From Prochlorococcus marinus CUG1435 (GTDB lineage Bacteria > Cyanobacteriota > Cyanobacteriia > PCC-6307 > Cyanobiaceae), in NCBI GenBank assembly GCA_017644375.1, contig JAEPLP010000001.1, positions 310,001-374,000 on the forward strand: 64,000 nucleotides of DNA, in the 5' to 3' direction. The position numbers and the translations under genes were made by a program. This document shows, piece by piece, positions 51,383 through 63,951 of the stretch. The notes beneath the pieces were generated by a model, which had not been told where the DNA came from, made no database searches, and saw nothing but the letters and a program-made list of their open reading frames with translations. Each line of letters opens with the position of its first letter. The stretch's first letter is position 1.

Positions 51383-53076
51383 AGTTTTTAATTGCTCAAA
51401 TTAATCCAGTTGTTGGAGATTTAGAGGGTAATGCAAAAAAAATTCTTTATGCTGCTTCGAAAGCTAGCAAAATTTCTGCTGATATAGTTCTTACTCCAGA
51501 ATTGTCATTATGGGGATATCCAGCAAATGACTTACTTCTAAAAAATAATTTAATCAAAAATCAATATCAAATTCTTGACCAATTAGCTTTAGTTATTAAT
51601 AAAAAATATGGAAACTTGAGTATCACAGTCGGTATAGCTGAGATAATAAATGATTCTTTTTTCCCAAATCTTTATAATTCTATTGCATTGCTGGAGCGAG
51701 GTGAGTGGAAAATAATTGCTCGAAAAATTATTCTTCCTACATATGAAGTATTTGATGAAAAAAGATACTTTAGATCAGAAGAAAAAGTTTCCGTATTAAC
51801 CAAAGAAATACATAATAAAACTTGGCGAATTGGCTTTACTATATGTGAGGATTTATGGGTCAACAAAAATATAGAAGGTAGAGGAATTCATAAAGAAAAT
51901 CCTATTTCTGATTTAAAGAAAAAAAAAGTTGATATCTTAGTGAATTTATCGGCTTCCCCATATACCTTCAAAAAGTTAGAGCTAAGATCCAAAGTTTCCA
52001 GTTTTGCTGCTAAATATCTTCAAGTACCGCTTATATATGTAAACCAGATTGGTGCAAATGATAATTTAATTTTTGATGGAAATAGTTTTATTCTTGATAA
52101 GAATGGATCTAAAATTAAGCAATTGAAATCTTTTTCAGAAGACCTCTCAAGTTGGCATATTGAGCAAACAATACCCGAGAAAAAAGAATTTGAACAATCT
52201 GAAATATCATCAATTTTTGATGCATTAGTCCTTGGGGTTAGGGATTATGCTCAAAAATGCGGTTTTAAAACAGCTTTAATTGGACTAAGTGGTGGCATTG
52301 ATTCAGCACTAGTTTCAGCAATTGCGACAGCTGCTCTTGGCAGTAATAATATTTATTGCGTCTCAATGCCCTCCAAGTGGAGCTCATCTCATTCAAAAAG
52401 TGATGCAAAAGATTTAGCAAGGAGATTAAAAATAAATTTCAATAGCATCCCAATTGAAAACCTAATGAATTCTTTTGAAGAATCTTTTATAAAAACCATA
52501 TCTTTCGAAATGGCTGAAATAACAAATCAAAATATTCAATCAAGGATCAGAGGAACGCTTCTGATGGCTTTAGCAAATCAAGAAAAGCATTTATTACTTT
52601 CAACAGGAAATAAATCAGAGCTAGCTGTAGGATATTGCACACTTTATGGTGATATGAATGGGGGATTATCGGTAATTGGGGATTTATATAAAACTAATGT
52701 TTTTAAATTATGCAATTGGCTTGATAGTGAAGAATCAATAAATCATAGAAAGTCATATATGTTAGATACTAATGTAAATATAATTGGAGAAAATATCCGC
52801 ACGAAAGCTCCAAGTGCCGAATTAGGTCCTAATCAATTAGATACTGATTCTCTCCCGCCTTATTCTATTTTAGATAATATTCTTAAAGGAATTATTGAAG
52901 AGAAAAAAGATTTACTACAGCTAGAAGAAGATGGTTATAAAAAAGATTTAATTTTAAAAATTATCTCACTCATAAAAAAAGCGGAATTCAAAAGAAAGCA
53001 GGCCCCTCCAATCCTAAAACTGAGCAGCCAATCATTAGGAAGTGACTGGAGAGTTCCCATAGCAATATCTTATTAA
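51379..53076 (+). CDS. nadE: glutamine-dependent NAD+ synthetase
   Basis: N-terminal nitrilase-type glutaminase (LTPELSLWGYPANDLLL with catalytic Glu; FTICEDLWV with catalytic Cys) and C-terminal NAD synthetase with the pyrophosphatase loop LIGLSGGIDSALVSA near residue 300 and LLSTGNKSELAVGYCTLYGD. 565 aa. Completes the nadD-nadE pathway step from NaAD to NAD. Confidence 0.96.
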   Translation: MKFLIAQINPVVGDLEGNAKKILYAASKASKISADIVLTPELSLWGYPANDLLLKNNLIKNQYQILDQLALVINKKYGNLSITVGIAEIINDSFFPNLYNSIALLERGEWKIIARKIILPTYEVFDEKRYFRSEEKVSVLTKEIHNKTWRIGFTICEDLWVNKNIEGRGIHKENPISDLKKKKVDILVNLSASPYTFKKLELRSKVSSFAAKYLQVPLIYVNQIGANDNLIFDGNSFILDKNGSKIKQLKSFSEDLSSWHIEQTIPEKKEFEQSEISSIFDALVLGVRDYAQKCGFKTALIGLSGGIDSALVSAIATAALGSNNIYCVSMPSKWSSSHSKSDAKDLARRLKINFNSIPIENLMNSFEESFIKTISFEMAEITNQNIQSRIRGTLLMALANQEKHLLLSTGNKSELAVGYCTLYGDMNGGLSVIGDLYKTNVFKLCNWLDSEESINHRKSYMLDTNVNIIGENIRTKAPSAELGPNQLDTDSLPPYSILDNILKGIIEEKKDLLQLEEDGYKKDLILKIISLIKKAEFKRKQAPPILKLSSQSLGSDWRVPIAISY

Positions 53077-54131
53077 TCACAATAAAAAAACTGTTGGATT
53101 TTTTTTAAAGGCCGTTTAACTGAATCAAGATTGATACCTTTTTTGATAGCAAGAATTATGCCTGCAGCTTCTAAATAATTATCCACTTCAAAAAGATTGG
53201 GATAATCATAAAACTCATTTGTCACTTTTAATGTATTTTGATTTTTTACAGAGATAATATTTAAACCTTTTTCAATCCCTGCTAGTACTGCTTCTCCACC
53301 TAGTGCTCCATTAGGAACAACAATAGATTCAATCTGATCAGGGTGAAGTGAGATTGATTCATTTTTAGCGGGCAATTCAACAATATCAGGTGCATTGCTT
53401 AACCCAATCAGTACTGAAGGTAAAAAGGTGAATCCTATTTCTTCTGCAGCTGCACGAGGATCTAAATTTTCATTCAATTCAATTGGATTTAAAGCAGGTG
53501 CATGAGCACAGGGAACTTTTAAAAATTTGCTAATTAAATGACTTATAACTGCTTCGACTCCAGAAATAGGATCAACCCCTTTCCCCTCTCGATAGATATT
53601 TGTCTCTAAAGAATCTGAATCATCTGGAAATCTTGCCACAATTGCTATTGCCGTAACTCCCTTTTCTATTAAACATTTTCCAGCATCAATTAGAGCATCA
53701 GGATTTTCAATTATGCCACCACTGATTTTTGAGGAATCATGATCAATAACTATGTTTAATGGCTTTTTTGTAATCACATAAGAATGAATATTAATACCTA
53801 AAGTAGAAACACATGCATCAGCAACTTGTAAATGTCTAACTAATATTTCTTTTTCAATGGCTGAATCAAAAATTATTCCAATTTTCTGTTGCTTTACCCT
53901 TTTTAAACCGATTTCTCCTTTAGCAAGTCGGTCTAAACTATAACCTTCAACATAAAAAATATTTTTATCTTTTTCAGAAAGAGTGCCGCCATTCATAACA
54001 TTTGGATGAGTAATTAAACATCCACTTGCCGATGCTAATAATTTAGCGGTTGGAAGTGCATCCCCAGCAAAACCTCCTACTTCACAACCAATACCAGTTG
54101 GAACAATAAATATTGTTGGTGAATTTTCCAT
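53073..54131 (-). CDS. DUF3326 family protein (352 aa)
   Basis: IFIVPTGIGCEVGGFAGDAL, KLLASASGCLITHPNVMNGG and IIDHDSS-like segments match DUF3326. Glycine-rich turns and VVPNGALGGEAVLAGIEKG near residue 270 suggest an enzyme-like fold, but no activity is established. Last gene after ferredoxin and the 63-aa protein; overlaps the end of nadE by four bases, convergent. Confidence 0.84.
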   Translation of the reverse strand: MENSPTIFIVPTGIGCEVGGFAGDALPTAKLLASASGCLITHPNVMNGGTLSEKDKNIFYVEGYSLDRLAKGEIGLKRVKQQKIGIIFDSAIEKEILVRHLQVADACVSTLGINIHSYVITKKPLNIVIDHDSSKISGGIIENPDALIDAGKCLIEKGVTAIAIVARFPDDSDSLETNIYREGKGVDPISGVEAVISHLISKFLKVPCAHAPALNPIELNENLDPRAAAEEIGFTFLPSVLIGLSNAPDIVELPAKNESISLHPDQIESIVVPNGALGGEAVLAGIEKGLNIISVKNQNTLKVTNEFYDYPNLFEVDNYLEAAGIILAIKKGINLDSVKRPLKKIQQFFYCD

Positions 54132-54158
54132 TATTAAAAATATTTCAATTTATATTTT

Positions 54159-54350
54159 TTAATTAGTTAAGACAGCTTTAATTTTAAGTTTTTTTGTTCC
54201 AAAAGAGTCAATAGAATTTTGAATATCAACAATTGACCATCGAATTAAATCACCTTTTTTTTCTAAATTTGCAATGATGAATTTCCTTAAATTTTTTAAT
54301 TTTATTGAAACTGGCCAATCTAAATAATAATCAACTGAACTTAATTTCAT
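54159..54350 (-). CDS. small conserved-type hypothetical protein (63 aa)
   Basis: MKLSSVDYYLDWPVSIKLKN, a Trp-containing beta-like segment (GDLIRWSIVDIQNSIDSF), and a basic tail. Overlaps the ferredoxin stop by four bases, so it is cotranslated with it and might act with the ferredoxin. No known family. Confidence 0.68.
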   Translation of the reverse strand: MKLSSVDYYLDWPVSIKLKNLRKFIIANLEKKGDLIRWSIVDIQNSIDSFGTKKLKIKAVLTN

Positions 54351-54673
54351 TTTTGATATTTACCAAATTGATCATTATATAAATCATCTTCGACATCTTT
54401 ACCAATAACAATCTTCAAATCTGACTTAGGATATGCCACACATAAGAGTGCAAAGCCCTTTTCCCTTAAACCATCATTTAATCCCATCGCATCCTCTTGA
54501 TCTACAGATCCTTCCAATATCATGGATGCACAATCTGTACAAACTCCTGAACAACAACTACTTGGTAAATCTATTCCATTATTTTTTGCCGCTGAAATAA
54601 TATCTTGATCATCAGAACATAAAAAACTAAAAGTCTTTTGCTCAAATTGAACTTTGATATTGTATTCAGGCAT
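54347..54673 (-). CDS. [2Fe-2S] plant-type ferredoxin (108 aa)
   Basis: Cys ligands in LPSSCCSGVCTDCASMIL (C40, C45, C48) and ALLCVAYPKSDL (about C78) form the chloroplast-type cluster motif. An adjacent extra Cys at 41. Somewhat longer than PetF and diverged, so it is probably a secondary electron carrier. It is transcribed with the 63-aa and DUF3326 genes downstream of atpG. Confidence 0.88.
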   Translation of the reverse strand: MPEYNIKVQFEQKTFSFLCSDDQDIISAAKNNGIDLPSSCCSGVCTDCASMILEGSVDQEDAMGLNDGLREKGFALLCVAYPKSDLKIVIGKDVEDDLYNDQFGKYQK

Positions 54674-54689
54674 ATCCTAAATCTAATTA

Positions 54690-55640
54690 CTAAACTGCTG
54701 AACCTCCTACAACTTCTAATATTTCTTGAGTAATAGCTGCTTGTCTAGCTTTGTTATAGGTTAGATTCAAAGTACTTGCTAATTCTTTAGCATTATCACT
54801 CGCATTATTCATCGCGGTCATCCTGCAAGCGAGTTCTGAAGCTGCTGACTCTTGAAGAGCTCTTAGTACCTGATTTTGTAAATATAATGGTAATAACGAA
54901 TCTAATAGTTGATCAGGACTTTGTTCAAAAACAATATCTGATGGTAATTTCTCTGAATCACTTTTTTCAATATTTGATTTTTCAACAAGTAACTTACTAT
55001 CTTTTGTAGTCAACCTAAAAATTTCATCGTTTTCCTCAGCAATTCCTTGTGGGTCAAGTGGCAATAGTGTTTGAACGACAGGCGCGCAGCTAACTAGAGT
55101 AATGAATTTCGTGTAAATAATTTCCACCCTATCAGAATTTTCTGAAAGAAATTCAGCTAAAATCTCATTTGTAACTCCTTCGGAGTCCTTGACTGTGGGT
55201 ACCTGTTCTAGTTCTTTGAAAGTACTTTTAATTACATATCTATCCTTTCTATTTTGAAAATATCCAATAGCTTTCTTCCCTACCAAAATTAAATTTGGCT
55301 GATAACCTTGTTTGACTAATTCTGCGTATCTTATTTCTACCTTTTTAATAATATTTGTGTTGTAACCACCGCATAAACCTCTATCCGCAGTTATGCAAAC
55401 CAAGGAGATACTCTTTACTTCTCTCTTGGATAATAGAGGAGAGTCGACAGCCTCAAATTGTACTCTTGATTGAATATTTTCTAAGACTCGTGCAAGTTTA
55501 TCTGCAAAAGGTCTACTTTTAAGAACTTGATCTTGAGCTCTCCTAACTTTTGCAGCTGCAACAAGTCTCATAGCCTCCGTTATTTTTCTTGTATTTTTAA
55601 CGGAAACGATTCGATCTCTAATCTCTTTAAGATTTGCCAT
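54690..55640 (-). CDS. atpG: ATP synthase F1 subunit gamma
   Basis: [20 protein letters not shown] at the start and the C-terminal [21 protein letters not shown] signature. The internal insertion between residues about 195-235, typical of cyanobacterial gamma, is present. Central rotating shaft. End of the main atp operon before ferredoxin. Confidence 0.96.
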   Translation of the reverse strand: MANLKEIRDRIVSVKNTRKITEAMRLVAAAKVRRAQDQVLKSRPFADKLARVLENIQSRVQFEAVDSPLLSKREVKSISLVCITADRGLCGGYNTNIIKKVEIRYAELVKQGYQPNLILVGKKAIGYFQNRKDRYVIKSTFKELEQVPTVKDSEGVTNEILAEFLSENSDRVEIIYTKFITLVSCAPVVQTLLPLDPQGIAEENDEIFRLTTKDSKLLVEKSNIEKSDSEKLPSDIVFEQSPDQLLDSLLPLYLQNQVLRALQESAASELACRMTAMNNASDNAKELASTLNLTYNKARQAAITQEILEVVGGSAV

Positions 55641-55658
55641 AGTATCTCCTAAATAAAT

Positions 55659-57188
<1,530 letters not shown>

Positions 57189-57206
57189 TTAAGGTTGATT
57201 TAAAAG

Positions 57207-57749
57207 TTACTTGGAAAGAGATAAGCCAAGTTTTCTAATTTGTGAAGCAAGAGAAGCATCAATTACTTTTGATCCTACACTGGCGACGAAACCACCAATA
57301 AGTGATGGGTCGATTTTAGTTACAAGTTCTAATTTTTCTGTACCAGCAATATTGATGATCTTTTTGGTAATTAAACCTTTCTGTTCATCAGTAAGCTCGA
57401 CTGCAGAAGTAACAGTTGCCAAAGCAATATTACTATTTTCTCGGTAAATCTCTAAAAACCTATCAAGAATTGAAGTAAGGATTCCAATTCTTTGCCTATC
57501 GGCCAATAATTTTAAGAAATTCAGTAAAGAAGAATTAATTTTATTTGAAAAAATTTCAATAATGATTTTCTTCTTAGCATCTGTCTCTAAAATGGGGGAG
57601 GATAGTGCCTTCTCCAATTCAGGGGAATCATTTATTAATTCCAAGAGTTGTTTGACCTCAGAAACCATCTCTTCAGTTTGCGAATTTTCATTCACAACTT
57701 GAAGTAATGCCTCTGCGTATGGTGTAGTAACTGAATTTAAAAGTGGCAT
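57207..57749 (-). CDS. atpH: ATP synthase subunit delta
   Basis: Begins VTTPYAEALLQVVNENSQTE, with LLADRQRIGILTSILDRFLE and the C-terminal KIDPSLIGGFVASVGSKVID signature. 180 aa. Its start overlaps the atpF stop by one base. Confidence 0.96.
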   Translation of the reverse strand: MPLLNSVTTPYAEALLQVVNENSQTEEMVSEVKQLLELINDSPELEKALSSPILETDAKKKIIIEIFSNKINSSLLNFLKLLADRQRIGILTSILDRFLEIYRENSNIALATVTSAVELTDEQKGLITKKIINIAGTEKLELVTKIDPSLIGGFVASVGSKVIDASLASQIRKLGLSLSK

Positions 57750-58261
57750 TAGTTCACCTCAATATTATTAATTGATTGAGTTACCAAATTTTCTTGTGTT
57801 GTTTTATCAAGTCGATTTGGGAGAGAATCTAAGGCTTTCTTAATTGCCAGTTCAACAGCTTCTTTTCGAAGTTGAGAAATTGCTCTGGATGCTTCAGAGC
57901 TCTCATCAGAAATTGCACTTTGTTTAATTCGTGCCATCTCCTCTATAGCTTTTTTCTCACTTTCCATTCTGATTGATTCAGATCTTTTAAGGGAATCTGC
58001 TTTTATTTGAGAAGCTTTTTCTTCTGCTGAAGATAAATCTTTCTTCGCTTTTTCTAAAGCTTGAGTTGCATTTAGTAGTCGCTCTTCAGCATCTTTTAAT
58101 TCAAGAAGGATTCCTTCTCTCCTTTTTTGAAGCATTTTACCTAGGAAACCAGGCAAAAATTTATAAAGGCCGAAAACTACTACAGCCCAATTAAGGATAT
58201 TAGTTTCGAATAAATTGAAGTTCAATCCAAAACCTTCTGTAGCTAAAAGAGTTAAATTCAT
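57749..58261 (-). CDS. atpF: ATP synthase Fo subunit b
   Basis: One N-terminal transmembrane helix ([17 protein letters not shown]) followed by a long charged coiled coil ([20 protein letters not shown]...). Peripheral stalk with b'. 170 aa. Overlaps b' by four bases. Confidence 0.95.
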   Translation of the reverse strand: MNLTLLATEGFGLNFNLFETNILNWAVVVFGLYKFLPGFLGKMLQKRREGILLELKDAEERLLNATQALEKAKKDLSSAEEKASQIKADSLKRSESIRMESEKKAIEEMARIKQSAISDESSEASRAISQLRKEAVELAIKKALDSLPNRLDKTTQENLVTQSINNIEVN

Positions 58262-58719
58262 TTTTCTAGAATCAATCTATTAACAATAAGTTCGCTTAGA
58301 TCATCAGCCTGTTTAGAAAGTTGATCACGAGCAGCAGACGTCTGACTTTCAATTTCTAGTCTTGCTTTTTCTTTTGAAGCATTTGCTTCATTGTTAGCAA
58401 GTTCTAGTGCTTCTTTATAAAGCTTGTCAGACTCATTTTCAGCTTCGCTCACAATTCTTTGGGCTTCTGTACGAGCACTTTGAAGCTGAGCTAATAAATC
58501 AGCTTCTAATTTTTCAACCTCAGAAAGTTTATTTTTGGCCTCAATAATATTATTACTTACAAACTTTTCTCTTTTTTCTACAACATTGCCAACAGGCTTA
58601 AAAAAGAGAGAATTTAATATGTAAGTAAGTGCAACTACTTGTATCGCCATTAGTGGCAAAGTGGCATTTATATCAAATAATCCACCTTCTGTAGCACCAA
58701 AAAAATTAAAGGCCAACAT
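58258..58719 (-). CDS. atpF2: ATP synthase Fo subunit b'
   Basis: A second b-type subunit, found in photosynthetic organisms: an N-terminal helix ([20 protein letters not shown]) and coiled coil ([20 protein letters not shown]). 153 aa. Called atpG' or atpX in some annotations. Confidence 0.93.
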   Translation of the reverse strand: MLAFNFFGATEGGLFDINATLPLMAIQVVALTYILNSLFFKPVGNVVEKREKFVSNNIIEAKNKLSEVEKLEADLLAQLQSARTEAQRIVSEAENESDKLYKEALELANNEANASKEKARLEIESQTSAARDQLSKQADDLSELIVNRLILEK

Positions 58720-58787
58720 ATGTTTTAGTTGAAGTTAAAAAATTAAATTTAAATATTGCTAATAAGGATTAGAAGCAATATTAACTT

Positions 58788-59051
<264 letters not shown>

Positions 59052-59111
59052 TTAATACTTGTGATAATCTTTGTTGTCATACACGCTTGGACATCCTTTG
59101 TTTTAAGAATG

Positions 59112-59130
59112 GGTCTGATATTTTCAGACC
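59112..59130. terminator. hairpin between atpB and atpE
   Basis: GGTCTGA and TCAGACC around TATTT, a perfect 7-bp stem in the 164-base gap upstream of atpE on the minus strand. It may attenuate or stabilise the atpE part of the transcript, since c is needed in excess. Confidence 0.5.
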
Positions 59131-59197
59131 TACGCGATTAGATATTTTGCCAGATTACAGACCCTTTGTAAAAGCGTCTGAATGTATTGGAAGACAG

Positions 59198-59923
59198 CTA
59201 ATGATGTTCTTCAACAGCTTCTCCTATGTAATAGGCCGCCAAAGTTGCGAAAATCAATGCCTGAATTGCACTAGTAAATAATCCTAGGAACATAACAGGT
59301 ATTGGGAGAATTAGCGGAACTAAAAAGACTAGAACACCAACAACAAGTTCATCAGCCAAAATATTTCCAAATAGCCTGAAAGAGAGTGATAAAGGTTTCG
59401 TAAAGTCCTCTAGAATTTTGAAAGGAAGCATAATCGGAGTTGGGTGAACATAATATTCGAAGTATCTCCAACCCTTATTGCTTAAACCTGCATAGAAATA
59501 AGAAAGTGAAACCAATAAAGCCAAGGCTATAGTTGTATTAATATCTGCAGTAGGTGCTCCTAATTCTCCACTTGGTAACTTAATCAATCTCCAAGGAATT
59601 AAAGCTCCTCCCCAATTACTAACAAAGACGAATAAAAATAAAGTACCTATAAATGGCATCCAATCTCTATATACTTTTTCACCTATTTGCGTCCTAGCAA
59701 GATCTCTTATGTAATCCCAGAGAAACTCAAGCAGGTTTTGAAGGCCTTTAGGATCATTTTCCATTTTTTTAGTTCCTAAAGAAATAAAAACTAATAACGC
59801 TCCTAATAAAATCCAAGATGTTAAAAATACCTGCCCATGAAGTCTGATATTTCCAATTTGCCAATAAAGATGTTGACCAACTTCTAATGCTGCAAAATTT
59901 GTTAGCAAGGAATTAAAAAACAT
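59198..59923 (-). CDS. atpB: ATP synthase Fo subunit a
   Basis: Multi-pass proton-channel subunit. The essential Arg lies in [20 protein letters not shown] near residue 175, and the last helices carry [20 protein letters not shown]. 241 aa. Downstream of atpI. Confidence 0.97.
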   Translation of the reverse strand: MFFNSLLTNFAALEVGQHLYWQIGNIRLHGQVFLTSWILLGALLVFISLGTKKMENDPKGLQNLLEFLWDYIRDLARTQIGEKVYRDWMPFIGTLFLFVFVSNWGGALIPWRLIKLPSGELGAPTADINTTIALALLVSLSYFYAGLSNKGWRYFEYYVHPTPIMLPFKILEDFTKPLSLSFRLFGNILADELVVGVLVFLVPLILPIPVMFLGLFTSAIQALIFATLAAYYIGEAVEEHH

Positions 59924-59946
59924 TTGTTTTGAATAAAAAAATTTAC

Positions 59947-60423
59947 TTAAGAACGAGAAAAATAAAGAATGAGTGAAGGCTTATAAATGAAAAAACCTAT
60001 CATCGCAGGAAAAATATCCAAAGATCCTAGCTTGCTTGCAAAAATAAAGAGGCAAACTGGAACTAATAGTTGCAATTTTGATACACCTGATGATTCTTTA
60101 CCAAGTTTCCCTATACTTTTGGCAAGCAAACGTAGGTAAAAAATGCCGGCAATTGCTCCTATAAAAATACTAAAACCAAAAGTAAAACCTAGAAAAATTC
60201 CAGTTATTGATGCTAATAAAATAGAGACAATAAAAGTAATTCCAAAAATTGTTAATTGCAATTTTGTGTATTCATCATTTTGGGAAAGCAAATGATCTAT
60301 TTGATTGGCAATGCCAGATTTACTTTCTTTGATGATCGAATTATTCAGGGATTGAGGAAATTGAACATTCTCATTAGAAGGATGCTCAAGTTTTTTTCTA
60401 TTTGAGTCCACTGATGTGAACAT
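59947..60423 (-). CDS. atpI: ATP synthase-associated protein AtpI
   Basis: Four hydrophobic segments ([69 protein letters not shown]) after a polar N-terminus of about 50 residues. By position ahead of atpB and by topology it is the atp operon's protein I, proposed to assist c-ring assembly or Mg transport. The first gene of the operon; its promoter should lie at 60424-60689. Confidence 0.85.
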   Translation of the reverse strand: MFTSVDSNRKKLEHPSNENVQFPQSLNNSIIKESKSGIANQIDHLLSQNDEYTKLQLTIFGITFIVSILLASITGIFLGFTFGFSIFIGAIAGIFYLRLLAKSIGKLGKESSGVSKLQLLVPVCLFIFASKLGSLDIFPAMIGFFIYKPSLILYFSRS

Positions 60424-60689
60424 AGTTTAGAAACCCCTCTGAATGGTTTTAAGTAAGTATATAAACTCACGGAATCTATCACGGAGAGGTGACCTTTAGC
60501 TAGTTTTTTTTTATAAAAAATTAATTCTTAAGATTTATGATGAATCTGTAGTCCTTTTTTTACTTGATTCTTCAACAATAAAATTTGTGAAAAGTCATAT
60601 TTTTAATTGCGTTAACACTTTAAAACGTTAATAAAAGACTTGGCAAAATCTCAATTAAACGGCTCAATAGTAAATATACATCTAAAAAA

Positions 60690-61925
60690 TTGGAGATAAG
60701 TCAAGAAAAAATAAAATATAAAAGAATTGCTAAAAGAAAAAAAACCTTTAGTTCTAATGACAAAAAACATTTCAGCAATTTAACAGATTATATATTTCCA
60801 TTACCTTGGGACATATGGCCTTATGAAGCAAAAATCCTCATTGTCATCATTGGAATTTGGTCAATATTAGGAATATGCATACTAGGATCATCAAGTTGGT
60901 GGGTAGCCAGTAGGGAAATGGGAAATTGGGCTTACTTCTTAAAAAAACAAATCATTTGGACAATTCCAGGAATTGGTTTATTTTATTTCGTACTAAATAC
61001 AAACATTAGAAATCTTTTAAAGTTTTCAAGAATTATTTTTTATATTTTAATCTTTTTGATTTTCCTTACCAATCTTACTGGAATTACAGTTAATGGATCT
61101 TCAAGATGGCTAGTGCTTGGCAATTTACGTCTGCAGCCATCTGAATTAATTAAACCTTTTCTAATTCTTGAAGCTTCTAATCTTTTCGCACATTGGAATC
61201 TAGTAAAGAATGATAAAAAATTAATTTCAATTTTAACCTTTGGTTTATTAATTTTATTAATACTTAAACAGCCTAATTTAAGTACTGCATCATTAACTGG
61301 AATTCTTCTTTGGGTAATGGGTTTATGTGGAGGAGTAAAACTTAGCTCTCTTTGCTCATTTGCTTCAATAGGATTAATTACTGGATGCATCAGCATCCTT
61401 AATAACGAATATCAAAAACTGAGAGTTACTTCATTTATAAATCCTTGGAAAGATCAACAAGAAAATGGATTTCAATTGATTCAAAGTTTATTAGCTATAG
61501 GTTCAGGTGGTCTATTTGGCCAAGGTTTTGGACTGTCGATACAAAAATTACAGTATCTGCCGTTCATGTATACAGATTTTATTTTTGCCATTTTTGCGGA
61601 AGAATTTGGTTTGTTGGGGTGTACTTTATTCTTAGGATTTTTAGCAGTATTCTCTTATATAAGCCTAAGAATTAGTCTTAAGTGCAGGAACAACTATACA
61701 AAATTAGTTGCTATCGGATGTGGTGTGTTGTTGACAGGTCAATCAATAATGCATATTGCTGTAGCAACAGGTTCAATGCCTACTACAGGGTTACCACTAC
61801 CTTTCATTAGTTATGGTGGCAATTCATTAATAGCGTCTTTTTTTATTACAGGGATGTTAGTTAGATGTTCATTAGAGTCAACAGGATTCATTGGTATGAT
61901 TAGTACACGAAAGACTCTTAATTAG
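60690..61925 (+). CDS. ftsW: FtsW/RodA-family lipid II polymerase
   Basis: About ten transmembrane helices with the SEDS signatures: VNGSSRWLVLGNLRLQPSEL near residue 135, YTDFIFAIFAEEFGLLG near 300, and PTTGLPLPFISYGGNSLIAS near 365. Septal peptidoglycan glycosyltransferase. TTG start; 411 aa with a basic N-terminal tail. Divergent from the atp operon. Confidence 0.93.
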   Translation: MEISQEKIKYKRIAKRKKTFSSNDKKHFSNLTDYIFPLPWDIWPYEAKILIVIIGIWSILGICILGSSSWWVASREMGNWAYFLKKQIIWTIPGIGLFYFVLNTNIRNLLKFSRIIFYILIFLIFLTNLTGITVNGSSRWLVLGNLRLQPSELIKPFLILEASNLFAHWNLVKNDKKLISILTFGLLILLILKQPNLSTASLTGILLWVMGLCGGVKLSSLCSFASIGLITGCISILNNEYQKLRVTSFINPWKDQQENGFQLIQSLLAIGSGGLFGQGFGLSIQKLQYLPFMYTDFIFAIFAEEFGLLGCTLFLGFLAVFSYISLRISLKCRNNYTKLVAIGCGVLLTGQSIMHIAVATGSMPTTGLPLPFISYGGNSLIASFFITGMLVRCSLESTGFIGMISTRKTLN

Positions 61926-62007
61926 TTAGAATTTAAAGGATTAAATTCAAGCTATCGAATCATTTAATTTAGTTATTTCAGAATTATCTCAAAAGGGTAA
62001 TCTGCTT

Positions 62008-62664
62008 ATGCAGAATGGTCTTAATAGTCCAGGTCCATTTACTATATTTTTGGTTTTCAGCGCGGGACTTTTAACAAGTCTTGGGCCATGTTCATTATCA
62101 TTACTTCCAGTGACAATTGCTTATATAGGCGGAACAGAGAAAAATAAATTTAAACTTATTAGTTTTTCAGGAGGTGTAGTTTTTTCGCTCGTTGCACTGG
62201 GGGCTGCGAGTGGATTCTTAGGTAAAATATATGGGCAAATTCCATCTTATTACACTTCATTTGTTGCCCTAATAGCGATAATAATGGGTTTAAATTTATT
62301 AGGAATTCTCAAGTTTCAGTTTCCGAATGGACCTGATATAAAAATAATTGAAGATAAAATACCAACATTTATAGCGCCTTTTGTCATAGGAACTACATTT
62401 GGACTAGCTTCTTCACCTTGCATTACTCCAGTTTTAGCAACTCTTTTGGCTTGGGTATCGCAAGCTAAAAACCCGCTAATATCTATTATTTTTTTATTTT
62501 TCTTTGGGATAGGCCAAGTAACCCCATTAATCATTGCAGGAGCTACTGCAGAAAACTTAAAGCAATTTTTAGCTCTTAGAAAATTTAGTCAAATAATTCC
62601 GACTTTAAGTGGGATATTTTTAGTTTCCCTAGGGTTATTAAATTTATTTTCAAATTGGCTTTAA
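62008..62664 (+). CDS. ccdA: cytochrome c biogenesis protein CcdA
   Basis: Six-helix thiol-disulfide transporter; AGLLTSLGPCSLSLLPVTIA carries the first Cys and TFGLASSPCITPVLATLLAW the second. Passes reducing equivalents to the lumen for apocytochrome c. One base before ccs1, clearly one operon. Confidence 0.93.
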   Translation: MQNGLNSPGPFTIFLVFSAGLLTSLGPCSLSLLPVTIAYIGGTEKNKFKLISFSGGVVFSLVALGAASGFLGKIYGQIPSYYTSFVALIAIIMGLNLLGILKFQFPNGPDIKIIEDKIPTFIAPFVIGTTFGLASSPCITPVLATLLAWVSQAKNPLISIIFLFFFGIGQVTPLIIAGATAENLKQFLALRKFSQIIPTLSGIFLVSLGLLNLFSNWL

Positions 62665-63951
62665 ATGATTATTTTTAAGAATCTAATTTTAAAAATATCA
62701 AGTTTAAGATTCGCTATATCGCTGATAATCTTCATTGCTATTACAAGTGGAATAGGTACTTTTATACCTCAAGGTAGTAACAATACATTCTATATTGATA
62801 ATTTCGATAGAGCTCCCATTTTTGGATTTTTAGATGGAGAAAAAGTCTTAAAACTTCAATTGGATCATATATATACAAGCTTTTGGTTTTTATTTACATT
62901 AATTCTTCTTTGCATTTCTCTGGCAGCTTGTAGTTTCAGGAGGCAAATTCCTTCATTAAAAGCTTCATTAAAATGGATTGAATATAAGAGCGAAAAAAAA
63001 TTTAGCAAACTGCAACTAACGACAAGTCATCCAATCAATCAAGATGGAGAACATATAACAAAAGTAGATTTATTACTTAAAAAAAAAGGATGGAAAACAT
63101 ACAAATTTAATAGTCATATTTCTGCAAGAAAGGGGTTAATTGGAAAAATCGGTCCTTTAGTTGTACATATCGGATTAATAGTTTTACTTATAGGTTCAGC
63201 ATATGGAAGTTTTACAAGTCAATCAAAAGAACAATATTTACTGCCGGGAGAAACTTTAGATCTTGTTAATGAGAGCACAAACTCAAAAGCCAATGTAAAA
63301 TTAGTCGATTTTTCTATAGAACGTGAAAGTGATGGCATACCTAAACAGTTCATTTCAAAATTAAATTTTTCTTCTGAAGATTTAAATTTAAATGAAATAA
63401 AAACAACCAAAGTTAATCACCCAATCAGGTTTAAAGGATTAACGATTTATCAAGCAGATTGGGCAATATCAAATGTTGTTTTAGAAATAGATAATCTCCT
63501 TTATCAATTACAATTAAAGGAGATTCCAGAAATTGGTAATCAAGTTTGGGGAGTTTTAGTTGAATTAGGATCGGAGACTAAAAAAAATTTCCTATTAACA
63601 ATAGATAATGAAAATGGTCCACTTAAAATTTCGAATATAGAAAATTTTTCCGGGAATAATCTCTATATCAATGACTATCCTTTAGAAGTTAACTCTTCAA
63701 AAGTATCTCTTAAAAAAATAATCCCCAGCAGTGGATTAATAATTAAAAATGATCCCTCTATACCATTTATTTACTTTTCTTTTATCTTAATAATTTTTGG
63801 AACAATAATAAGTCTTATACCAACAAACCAATTATGGATTCTGGTAAATAAAGAATCACAAAAGTTATCTATTGGAGGCCTTAGTAATAAAAATTTAGTT
63901 GGTTTTAAAAAAGAATTTTTTAAATTATCAGACGAAATAAAAAATTTTTAA
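62665..63951 (+). CDS. ccs1: cytochrome c biogenesis protein Ccs1 (ResB)
   Basis: N-terminal helices ([39 protein letters not shown]), [20 protein letters not shown], a large lumenal domain with [16 protein letters not shown], and a last helix ([20 protein letters not shown]). With CcsA it forms the system II haem-ligation complex. 428 aa; follows ccdA. The 49 bases after it show no complete gene. Confidence 0.94.
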   Translation: MIIFKNLILKISSLRFAISLIIFIAITSGIGTFIPQGSNNTFYIDNFDRAPIFGFLDGEKVLKLQLDHIYTSFWFLFTLILLCISLAACSFRRQIPSLKASLKWIEYKSEKKFSKLQLTTSHPINQDGEHITKVDLLLKKKGWKTYKFNSHISARKGLIGKIGPLVVHIGLIVLLIGSAYGSFTSQSKEQYLLPGETLDLVNESTNSKANVKLVDFSIERESDGIPKQFISKLNFSSEDLNLNEIKTTKVNHPIRFKGLTIYQADWAISNVVLEIDNLLYQLQLKEIPEIGNQVWGVLVELGSETKKNFLLTIDNENGPLKISNIENFSGNNLYINDYPLEVNSSKVSLKKIIPSSGLIIKNDPSIPFIYFSFILIIFGTIISLIPTNQLWILVNKESQKLSIGGLSNKNLVGFKKEFFKLSDEIKNF